DNA of 64,000 nt from Asterias rubens (taxonomy: Eukaryota > Echinodermata > Asteroidea > Forcipulatida > Asteriidae), in the NCBI RefSeq assembly GCF_902459465.1, contig NC_047065.1, positions 14,981,634-15,045,633 on the forward strand. The letters run 5' to 3'. The notes beneath the pieces are model-generated. The model ran no database searches, had not been told where the DNA came from, and saw nothing but the letters and a program-made list of their open reading frames with translations. Below are positions 1 to 11,700 of this stretch, piece after piece. A program made the position numbers and the translations under genes. The number at the start of each line of letters is the position of its first letter. Position 1 is the stretch's first letter.

Positions 1-252
1 CGCCATCTTGAAATTCCCGCGATGGACACATTAGCTGTTCTTTTTCCAAAGGGGTGCTATCGTTGGCTGGCTGGCTGGCTGTGGTTGAGAATAGAGGGCG
101 CTGTTTAAAGATTTACACAGACTTTTCCTGAACTTCTGAAGGACGGAGAAACACATGTACGACATGGAGGTAGAAATAACTTTAGGGTTTGGTAGTATTA
201 TTTTGGAGAAAGTTAACTGAACAGTCAATTGGAACGGAGTGAATGGTATACT
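1..252 (+). promoter_or_regulatory. 5' flank and probable 5' UTR of RPUSD2
   Basis: Sequence upstream of the first in-frame ATG of the pseudouridine synthase gene. An in-frame TAA at 214-216 closes the frame upstream, so 253 is the first usable ATG. A short GGCT tandem lies near 65-80. I see no TATA box, and the transcription start is not defined by the sequence. Confidence 0.3.
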
Positions 253-792
253 ATGGTCCAAAATGCTTATTTTCTACGCACATTAATTGGGCAGGCACAT
301 TCATTTAATTGTAAAGGCTTGTTTGCACAACGAGCACTTACTGTTTTTACCACAGTAAACAAGAAACATCATGATGAACACGTGTTGTGGCAGTGGAGCA
401 AAAAATGTAGTGGGACAACTCCGTGCATCTCCAAAACATCACTGACTCGGAGTTTATCATTCGACAACAGCGACAGTCATATCCAAAAGCAACAACTTGA
501 ACAAGCAATGGAGGTAGAATTAGACATCCACGAACAAGCCAAGATGTTGAAATCTGATAGTGATACTGCTGAATCTAGTAGAACCGTGGATGTTGTTGTG
601 ACATCCGAACAAGAATGTGGGTCTCCGGTTTGCCGCGACCAGGGTGTTGACCCGCAGCCGCCGCAGTGGGACGGCAGCACCCAGCCAGACGTCCCGCTGA
701 CAGCGGAGGGTGGTGCCACGGCAGACTCGGCGAGAAGCTACGCAGAAAAGAGGAAGTGGTTTGGTGATCAAACTAAAACTAAAACTAAAAAG
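253..792 (+). CDS. RPUSD2: RPUSD2 exon 1 (residues 1-180)
   Basis: ATG at 253 to the donor AAAAAG|GTAAAA, phase 0. The first ~75 residues are basic and poor in acidic residues, resembling a targeting presequence; the rest is hydrophilic and low complexity, ending in a Lys/Thr-rich run. No conserved domain is visible, so the start is less certain than the other exon borders. Confidence 0.8.
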
Positions 793-2632
793 GTAAAATA
801 AATTGAAATACATTGCATTGATTGGTGATTTGAAGTAAAAACTTTTCTCACACATCCTACATAATAATATTGATAAGTAAAAGTTTGCCTGTTTTCCTGA
901 TGTTTGAATTGACTGGAAAAAACAAGGACATTTTGTAATGATGATTGTAATTTTTGCATTTGAAATAGATTATTGTTTTTTTGTTTTAACACGGAATATT
1001 TATTGTTATATAATATTTATGTGTATTGCATTGTATACAGTGCATAATTAATTTAAAATTTGTTTTTTAATAGGTTTAAAATCTGTTTCAATAGGCCTTA
1101 ATCAGACATAGTTAAAATGTTGAGCATCCAAGAAGGAAATGACTAAGTTACCTTTTGTCTTTGCCTCCCCCCTTTTTACCACATATTTAGCCTGCCCCAT
1201 TCACAAATTATTAATTTTCTCTCCCTCCAATACCCATCAATCTGTCCATTATTGACTTTGTCTTTTGTGTACCCTACCTCCTGTGGTCAAACAAGACCCC
1301 CCCCCCCCAACCCCACTTGTTACCCAACCTGCCGTCGATTTCACCAAACTCTTCCTAACATAAGATTAATCTTATGACGCGTCCCAACCCTGCACTGTAG
1401 CATGCAGACCTTAAGAGTAATCCTAAGGATGAGTTGCTCGTCCTAACTCGAGATTGTTACTCAAGATAGGATCAATCCTAGCGTTTCGTGAAATCGACGG
1501 CAGGTTAAATACTCTTTTATATGTGTGCATTCATCTCCATCATAATGAAGTATTAATATTTCTATATCACTGCTTTTTCTACATCAAAATACCTGTTCAG
1601 GTTTGTTGTGTTGTCAAGAGTTAAAGACATTTTTGCATATTTTTTATTTTTTCAGTTTCATTTTTGTTTTCTTCATTTGTGCTGTTTGATGGATCTTCTG
1701 GAAATACTTTCTATTTCTATTTACGATATAGAAGATAAAGTGTTCAGTTTTATCTAATTCTACTTTTCTGTTGGCTTACTTTAAGACGATTTTGGATTGC
1801 ATTCCACCATCCACAGGGCAAGAAACTGGACCGACATCCAAAGAAGATACAGAAGTTTGCCAATGATGAGAAGTTTAACGAAACCTCCTACTACTTTGAA
1901 AATGGTAGGTAAAGCAATGTCTCCACCCTCTAAAGATGATTAATATCGGTCCAGTTGGCGTTATAGTATACCAACCAAATCAAGAAGTTAAAAATATAGT
2001 TGAAATATTGAACAATATTATTAAAATAATTCAATATTAATTTTGGTTTTTACCCATACACTGATGTCTCTGAGCACTGTATACTCAGTACTTTCCTGTG
2101 TCCTGTGAAAAAATATCACTTGGGTTGGATTCTAACCCACGACCGTTGCATTAATTCACTTTCACTTTCTATTTCTTCAGGTCTGAGGAAAGTAACTCCG
2201 TACGTGTTTGTCTTTGAGGCTCATGTCAAAGGTCGATGGATGAAGCGGTCTGTAATGGACGTTTTCAGGAATGAGTTCAGGTCAGAAACGCCAGAGTATT
2301 ATGTGAGTTGGCCGTGTGTACATTTTCAGCTGATCAGCTGATTTATTGCATGTCCTGGGCAATCTGTAGTATAATACAAATAGCACACCACAGTCACTTA
2401 GGCTGTGTGGGGGGCAAAATGTCAACATGAGTTTACAATACTCGAGTCAACTTTGCCTAAAAGTTACAATAATTCTCTAAAGAAAAGATGACTTAGACAC
2501 AAAACAATACTCGGGGGGAGCTCTGGAACATTTTCCTCCAAAGTAAAGGGTATTTGAAGCACGGCCAGAGCCATGCTCCCAACAAAATAGAGAGAAATAC
2601 CTACAGATCTGGCTCTCTCTCTCTCTTCTTTT

Positions 2633-2703
<71 letters not shown>

Positions 2704-5700
2704 CAGCACTTATAAAGGGCAAAGTATCTGACAAAAACTGCCATTCAAAAGTCCAGGATTTAAAATGCTCTTTTAAAGAGGCGAGTTTTGAGCTGTTTGA
2801 AGGTTGAAGGAGTGTTCTGAGGTCAAGCGGCAGGGAATTCCATAGACAAGGTGCAATGTTAGAGAAAGCTCTGTCTCCATAGCTAGCGAGGCGAGATATA
2901 GGTACGTGGAGTGTGAGAACCGAGGACCGTAGACCAGGCCTGACATTACGAAGGTGTATTTAATAAGTGTTGTTTGAAGCTTTGCATGGTTTGGAGAAAT
3001 AAGAAGGAACTATAAATAAATAGTAAACTTGCCGGTTCAACCATGTGTAAATCTCTTATGTAGAGTGTTGGCTCTGAAAGAGAGCCGGTTTCGTCTCATT
3101 TATTTTTAGTTTCTTCTTATGTGTATTTAATAGTGTCTTAATTGCTTCATTGTCCAAACCTAAATCCTTTATTACAGCAAAAGGCAATTAGCAGCGGGTT
3201 GATAACCATTGATGGGAAGAAAGTCTCACTAGATAAGATTCTGGTTAACAATGAGTTCCTACGGTCCATGGTTCACCGCCATGAGCCACCAGTAACCAGT
3301 CAACCCTTGGATCTAATCACAGTCGATGAGGAGTACGTTGTCATCAACAAGCCGGCTTCGATACCGGTAAGTTTATTTTCAGCTTGCTGAGGGTAACTTC
3401 AAAGCCAGTTAGTGACCCAATAGACCGTATTGAATAACCCCCTTTGTTGCTATAAAAGGCGCCATCTTGTAGAATAAACCGTATGCGTACATCAATGAAG
3501 CACACAGCGGTCCCGGTTTTACTTCTTTGGCACACGGACGCACACACACACGCACACAGACATGTTTATGGTGTAGACCGAGGACTTCTCTTTGTTCTCT
3601 CATTGTTTGGACATAGTTTATTTTTCAGACGTCCCCATTGGTTTTGTACACAAAATCTACCGAGGACTGTCCCCGGTGTGATTTTTTCCCGAACCCCTTT
3701 TGTTAAAGTCCTCGGTTATCAATAGTAGACATGACCACACGCTTACCGACGCCATGTTGTAGGGCAGGTTTTTGAATGGTGACGTCATATTCAATACGGT
3801 CTTTTCCTGTGACGTCATCAGCACAATAATCTTGGTTTCCAATCCATTGCCCAATGTGTTATACAGAGTAGTATGATTTTAGGTGATCAGGCATGAGAAT
3901 CTTCCGGTTTAAACCGGAATTCCGTTTTTTTTCCTTTCAAAATTGTGGTCTCCGAGTTCGATGTGAATTTGGTATAAAATTCGGGGGGTAGATTTTTGGG
4001 GGTATACATTTGGATTTCTCTAATCCCTCTTCTCTAGTCAGACAATGTAAGTTTACCTTTGTAATTGTTATTATCGCGGATCCCCACACAGCGTTCATGA
4101 AATACCGGCACCTAAACAATAAATTGCCGTCCAGCAGCTGGCCCAATTTACGGCTTGTTGTCTTCCTGGCATCGCGCATGCATGCAGCAGCAGCGACAGA
4201 TGTATAAACTTGCCTCATTCCTTGCTTCGTTTATAGTGGTACGGTTCAATAATGTTTGCGTGTAATGCGCTTGCTGCTGCAGCCAAGATAGCACGTGTGG
4301 AGACTTTTGAAAGTCTACTGAAAAAACAATGCACGTGTTTGCACTATGTGTACTGTGTACTGTGTACTGTGTACTGTGTACGTGCAGGTTTGCACACGAA
4401 CCAATGAGCGGCGCGGCACGAATCTGAGATCGCCGGCAGGCCATGGTAAACTGGTACCTGTTATTGCCTCACAACCAGCGAAAGATATATTGGGAACCAG
4501 CGAACACACTGTACGTCCGGACGACGTGCTTACTTTATTGGTTCTATTTCTATGTTGGGGTCTAATCTCAACCTCTATGCTGAACAACAACCTCTTTCAC
4601 AAAAACACATCGCTCTCGCCAAATATATAGGCCTATATATATTTTAAAATGTGCGTCGCCGACGGATCGTTAAAATCACAAACATTTAATTGCAAAAGAA
4701 TTTCTTTTACACAACCGAATTTCAAATCAAGAACCTATAAAAATGGTTGTTGGTGAGAAAAAAAGCATTTTCAAGGGCAGAAATAAAGGATAAGATCGTC
4801 AAAAAAATAAAAATATTATTACTATTATTTTTTTCCCCCTTTCTTTTTCCGGAATTGTAACAAAATCGCAGGGGAACCCAAAATTGTTCGAATTGTTTGA
4901 GCTTTACATTCCTTATTTTCCCTTAAACCTATTATAAAAAAAGAAAAAGAAAAAATAACACAAAAGTAGCTCACTTCTACCTGGAAAAATAGGTGTCAGA
5001 AATGCATCAGAGACCACCACAGAGCTTCTAAAATACCCAGAGCTCCCAGGGCCCTTAAGCGGGCCCTGAACCCCGGCCGTAAGGGACTTCGCGCTGCGCG
5101 CTCGTATTGTGTGCTTCGCACACACAAAATGATGCAATATTGACATTTGCAATCAACTGAATTTTTTCCTGTTTTTTTATCATCACCCATTCTCATGCCT
5201 GGGTGATTCAAGCTGCCTCTAGCTACCGGGCAATCTGGGTGGTCTAGTTGGTATGACATCTGCTCAAGATTGGCAAAGGTGGTGGGTTCAAATCCAACCA
5301 AAGTAAAATGAGTACAATTTTGTTTACAGAACTCTGGGGAAAGTACCAAGTGTACAGAGCTTACACACACCGGTGTATGGTTAATAACAAATAATAATAG
5401 CCTTCTACAGGAAAATAATTTATATTGGTTTGTATTTGACAGGTTCATCCGTGCGGCAAATATCGTCACAACACCATCATATTTCTCTTGGGTAAAGAAT
5501 ATGGCTTTACTGGACTGCACAGTGAGTAATAATAATAATAATTATAATAATTTGGGGGGGCTAATCGTCCTTACTCGCAGCTAAGAGCTGAATTGCGAAG
5601 GACGCGGCTACAACGTGTTTGAGAAGCAGGCACATCAACCCATTATGACCACGGAGCACAGCCAAGATCAAAAGTGTTTGATTATTTTCCTGAGGGAGGA

Positions 5701-8700
5701 AAACCGGATAGTCTGGAAAACCCTTGTGGCACAGCAGAGAACCAACGCACAACTCAACTCACATATGGCCCCGACCGGGAAACGAACCGGGGTCACCTTG
5801 GTGAGAGGCGAGCGCTTTACGCACAAGCCAACCGTGCCACCCTAAACCGTGCCTACCCAATCAATGTTAAAGTTCACTTGTTCGTGCGTGTTTTAGTGTG
5901 TCAGGTGTATTGCTCTAGAGATGAATTATACTATATACTATATATTACGTTATTTTTTAGGAGGAGTTTTCTATTTATTTTTTTACTTTTACTTTTTATT
6001 TTTTCTCTGCTCATATAGAAACAACTATTCATTTATGAAGATTTTGTTTTTGTGTAGAGTGAGGTAGGAGCCAAGTAAAACACTCAAGAGAGTTATCAAG
6101 TAGCTCAGAAGCAAGTCCCTAGACCTCTGGGCCATGGAGTGTTGTGGCTTGTGGCAGATTAGTCTAGTGCACTCAAGCCTTGGTGTTGTCAGAGTGTGCA
6201 TCCCGGTCCAAGTCATGGCATTTGTGTCCTTTGGCAAGACGCTTAACCATGCGTTCACCTAGCTGCGATAATCGTAACCCTCCTCCAGACAAGACAGAGT
6301 GGCGCTGCGGGATGATTTTTTTAATTTATTTTTTTATGCAAGTCGCCTGACACACAAGGCCTGAAGGCCACTTCAAGGTGTGGGGTGGGCTACAATTAAT
6401 TTTCCAGAGGCCATTGCCACCTACTCCTAGGGCTGAAACAGGGTTACCCTTTTCACAGTCCATACGAATGTAGGCTTGGGTATCTTCAATTCGAAGCCTA
6501 GCCGGTAGAGCAGAAAGAACTACCTCCCCAATTTTATGTAGCAAGTGTCACGACCGGGATCCGAACCCACACCCTGCTGATCAAACACCAATGCTTGAAT
6601 CCGGTGCCCTTAACCGCTCAGCCATGACACTGCCACAATTGGGTTGAGGGTTACAATTATCACAACTAGCGTTCACCATGGTCCAGTGGTGAAACTGCAG
6701 AACTTGCAATCACAAGGTTGTGGTTCCAAATTTATGTTGTTTATATTTAAGTAATGGGGATTAGGATCTTGTTTTATACAGAAAACCTCATGATGTGTAT
6801 TATTCCTGTGTTTTAGCGATACACCGTCTGGACAGGTTAACCTCGGGACTGCTCATGTTTGCAAGGTAGTAACTTCAAATATTCCTAGTAATTTTCCCAA
6901 GAATTTTGCATTTTAAAAACCCCGCATTAAGGGACCTGTTACGTTGCTATGGACCTGTGGTACATTGTACTAACGTTTTTTGTCCATAGGTTAAAAGGGT
7001 TTGTTTTGCATTTTGTTTTATCGAAGTGTGTTGATATGTAAGAGTATTGCCTAAGTGAATTTGAGCTGATTTGTTTCCTTAATTAATTAAGTTTTGTTAT
7101 TTGATTTCATCTATCATTGACAGTTGACATACCGATTTTGTACACAAAGAATAATGTTAGAGTTCGATTGGGAGTTTGATTATTATTATGGTAGATTAAT
7201 AATTCGCAGACCTGGAATTTAATGGAGGCCATTGCCTTGGTATTGGCCTTGGTGCTCCTTCAACAGTTTCTCACAGACTTGAAGATTTCCCTATCGAAGT
7301 GCCCTCACAAAAATGAATATTTGTTTTGGTCCAGGACTCGTGAAGTTTCACAGCGAGTTGATGCTTATGTACGAGAGAGGAAACTCACCAAGACGTACGT
7401 CTGTAAAGTGGTTGGAGAATTCCCAAGGTAAAGATTCAACACACACAGCTGCATGACAAGAATTTCATGAAAAAGAACCTTGTAGACGGCTAAATATCTA
7501 TAAGGTTGAATTTAAACAGGCACTAAAGGCAGAGTCACATTGCGGCAGTAACGATCACGACGCAAAGAGAATGCATTCTATTGGTTGAATGAGCGTGTGT
7601 GTATTATTCTTGGAGCAATTCAACCAATAGAATGCGTTCTCTTTGCGTCGTGATCGTTATCACTTTCGTAATCTCTGCAGTGACTCGGCCTTAAAAGGAG
7701 ATTTGGGGTTTGAACTTTGAATCCTTCCTAGCTAAACATTGTTTTCTCAATGACTAGATTGTTGTCAATACTTATTCACAAATTCTTGATGTTTTCAAAT
7801 CGTGATCATAGATGTTAAACCACTGGTTGTATGAGAGACATTGGCTATTGCCAGCTTGGTGTTTATCTTACTGTGTATGCCTTCAATATTGTATTGTTTG
7901 GTGTCCAAAAGAATGCATTAATTTTGTTGTGTATCTTTTGTTTGTAATACATTGCATTCTTGAGATTGTCTTTCTTGTTCCATGTACAATTTCTCCAAGG
8001 AAATGCACTTATCTAATTTGTTGTTCGTAACATTTCTTCCTACACATTTTAGAAACTTAACTGTTTGATTTAAACAAGTACTTGGAGAAGGTTTACCTCA
8101 ATTGGTTATACTTCAATATTGTATCGTATGTTGTCCAAACGATCAATATGCATTTATTTTATTGTTTGAAGGGAAGGTACATGTTTGGTAATTGTCAAAG
8201 GCCAGTCTTTTCACTTGGTGTATCCCATCATAACCATAAAATAACAAGCCTGTGAAAATTTGGGCTCAATTGGTCATCGAAGTTGCGGGAACATTATGAA
8301 AGAAAAAACACCCTTGTTGGACGAAATCGTGTGCTTTCAGATGCGAATAAAAGATTTCTAGCAAGTCTTTTATTATTTGAGTGAGAAATTACCTCTTTCT
8401 CAAAAGCTACGTTACTTCAGAGGGAGTCGTTTCCCACAATGTTTTATACTATCAACAGCTCTCTAATGCTTGTTATCAAGTCAGTTTTTAAGTTTATGTG
8501 TTTTGAGTAATTACTAAACGTGTACCTTCCCTTTAATCTGTTGTTTGTAAAATTTCCTTGTAGAGATTTCTCCAAGAGAATGAATTTAGTATGTGATTAT
8601 ATTTGTTGTTTGTAATGTTCTGAAAATCTTCTTCATTTTTTTTATCAGATTTGTTGTTTGAATGTTTTATGAAAGAAACTTTACTTTGATGTTCCTTTAA

Positions 8701-11700
8701 AACTTACTAAAAAAGATTGCATACATTTTGTTGTCAACTTCTATTTATTCCAGTTTGTTGTTTATAATATTTCATATGTAGGACTTACTTTATCCGAACT
8801 TTAACAAATTCTCTAAGAGTATCCATTTATTATGTGGTCAGATTTGCTGTATTGTATTGTTCGTGTAAGAGCACCGAATTCAAACTCTGGTGTTTCTGAT
8901 CAGCAGAGTGTGGGTTCGAATCCCCAGCGGTGACACTTGTGTCCTTAAGCAAGACACATCACCATTGCTTCGTCCTTCGGATGGGACGTAAAGCCGTTGG
9001 TCCCATGTGTTGTGTAGAGGCATGTAAAAGAACCCAGTGCACCTATCGAAAAGAGAAGGGGTTAGCCCCGGTGTTTCTGGCTGGATTGGCAGCATATTGT
9101 GCCACAGCACCTTGTAAACCATTTCATGGTGCTTAAGGATTAGGTCTCTTAACTCAAAAAAAATCTCCCCACTCCTTGCAGTAATAATACCTGGCGCTTT
9201 GTATCCTTTGGCTGGATTGGCAGCATATTGTGCCACAGCACCTTGTAAACCATTTCATGGTGCTTAAGGATTAGGTCTCTTAACTCAAAAAAAATCTCCC
9301 CACTCCTTGCAGTAATAATACCTGGCGCTTTGTATCCTTTGGCAAAAGGCGCGTTATAAATACGATTATTATTATTTATTATTTTTATCTTTTGTTGTTA
9401 TGTGCACAGCGACCCCCTTGATTGTGTGCAATCTATCGTCATTGTGTCACACAAGATCGGGGTTTGCAGGGTTGGCCCTGCCGGCAAAGAATGCAAGACG
9501 CACTTTAAACGCCTCAGCTATGATGGCCACACAAGTATCGTGAAATGTAAGTTCATGTACTTTCATTTAAACAAGAATGATCCAATAAGCAATTTGTGTA
9601 TTAAATTTGAATATCGAGACAGTTGCTTCACACATGATTCAGGGCAGGCTTTTGCACAGTTAAAAGAGACGGTAAACACCCATACACAATTCTGAATGAA
9701 TGTGTATGACACAATGGTACCAGGGTTTGCTCATTTGGTGGTTGCTATGCAAAAAGCTTGGCAACCAAAGCTAAGGAATTCAAATGTATCTTGTGACTAA
9801 TCAAGTCATTGTACAAGACTTTATTCAAATCTAAATGGCTTTTAGTGAAGATCTGCTTCAAATTTAGCGTTATGGTTGGAAATAGAGAGCTTACCAACCA
9901 GCAGACCTGTTTGTCCGATTACAGCCACGACTTCTAAACAATCCTTCCTACTGCTTTTACAATGCTATCTATGCGATCTTTTTTGCATTTCCACCCCAAC
10001 ACTTTTCCACCCCAACAGATTAAGCAGTGGCCCCAACACTAGCAAACACATAGTCTGATATTCAACAGGAAGTTAATTTTCCTCACGAGTTCAGTCGTAG
10101 GAAATTTCATATGAAGTGGAGAGATTAATGTTTTGGGGTTTTATTTTTTCTCCCTGACAGGTTTTCCTCATACAGGTCGAATGCACCAGATTCGTGTTCA
10201 TCTTCAGTACCTAGGGTACCCCATAGTCAACGACCCTCTGTATAACAACCCAGTATGGGGCCCACAGCTCGGTAAAGGGGGTGATATACCCCATACAACA
10301 GAACAGGTTTGTTGTCCTAGGTTGAGTCTTACTTCGCAAAAGGGCACAAGTGAATGCTTTGGTACAGTAAATAGCTACTTTCACATGTGTGGTCCCCCCC
10401 ACCCCACCAGGAATAATATGCCTGTGCTTCCCCTCTTGCCCCACAAATGAAAATGTATTGTTTTGCAACTGCACATGTTACTTGGAAATGTACTTACTGT
10501 TTAGTCAAATGTTTGGCTTAAATAACCTTGTTCTGGTCAGCACGATGGTTTTATGCTTACATTTACATTGTAGCTATGCTTTTAGATCAAGCAGCTGTAT
10601 GAACTTGGGCCGTGGCTTACTGCATATGAAATTCTTTTTTTGCACCGGATTCTGCTTCACTCAGGGCAGTACATTACGTGCTCCATATAATTGCTTTTTG
10701 CATGTCTGTTTCTTGCTGTTTTGTGTTCTTATAGCCTTATTTTGGGCGAATTTGCATTTAATTCTTTTTTTTTAAGTTCAAGTTTTTGTCTACCGTTTAG
10801 TTGCCTCTGATTTGTATTCCGTTCTGGTTGATTAAGATCAATGTTTCTTAGGCAAGCCACTACAAGCTTTAGCTTATCTGATCCTTGCCTCTATGCACTT
10901 TCTTAGCACTATTCTTTGTATCCTTTATTGTATTTTTATAACTTTTGTGTGGAGGTGTAACGTAGTTTTGAATTTTAAGTCATAGCTTGGTTTTTGTCAA
11001 TGAAATGCTGTTTTATAGGCCTAAGGAGGCTCTTCAGGTTAATTTTGCTGGAGGCTTTCTATCATCACGATCAGTATATTAAGTAAACAGGCCTAGGCTT
11101 TCTGATAAAAGTTACATAATTTCTTTCCAGGGTCATTACCAAAGTATGGCCCTTCCTTTTTTATTGAACAGAATAAATTTATTCACTGATAAAAGATACA
11201 ACTTTTCTGTTTTGTAGGAGCTCTTAAACGAGTTGATTAAACAGCACTCCGCTGAGTTGGAGTCTCAAGTTATCCAGGATCCAGATGACTTTGTCAAATC
11301 AACAAGAAGCCGTCTCGTCACTAGTCAAAAAGCCCAGTCAAAAGATATACAGTCTGTGAACACTTCATCACTCAGTAGTCCAGATGAGACGGGAGCTGGA
11401 ACTAAAAACACTAAAGCTAGTGTTGCTAATGAGAACAGAAATAGTGAGTCTCAAACTAAGTGTGATGTGGACAATGAGGGCAGCATTGTTGAACAGGCTG
11501 AAGATACAGCAGATCAGCGATGCAGTAGTGCGTCTGTCAATGACCCGAATCAGACCGGTGTAATAAGTGAACCACAGGTTGACAGGGACTTATCGTGTCA
11601 GCCGACTGATGGCGGAGCAGAGCGCCCTCTAGAGCCTGAGGTATCAATGAAGGAGGAAGACCGACGGCAGCTTGTACAGGACATGTGCAGAGAATGCAAG

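Noticed and set aside
2464-2709. 81-codon frame with poly-isoleucine
   Set aside because: Translation of the (AAT)n tract.
4996-5520. 174-codon minus-strand frame
   Set aside because: Runs through a SINE and antisense to RPUSD2 exon 5; the VGFEPTTFA-like peptide is the translated SINE B-box region.
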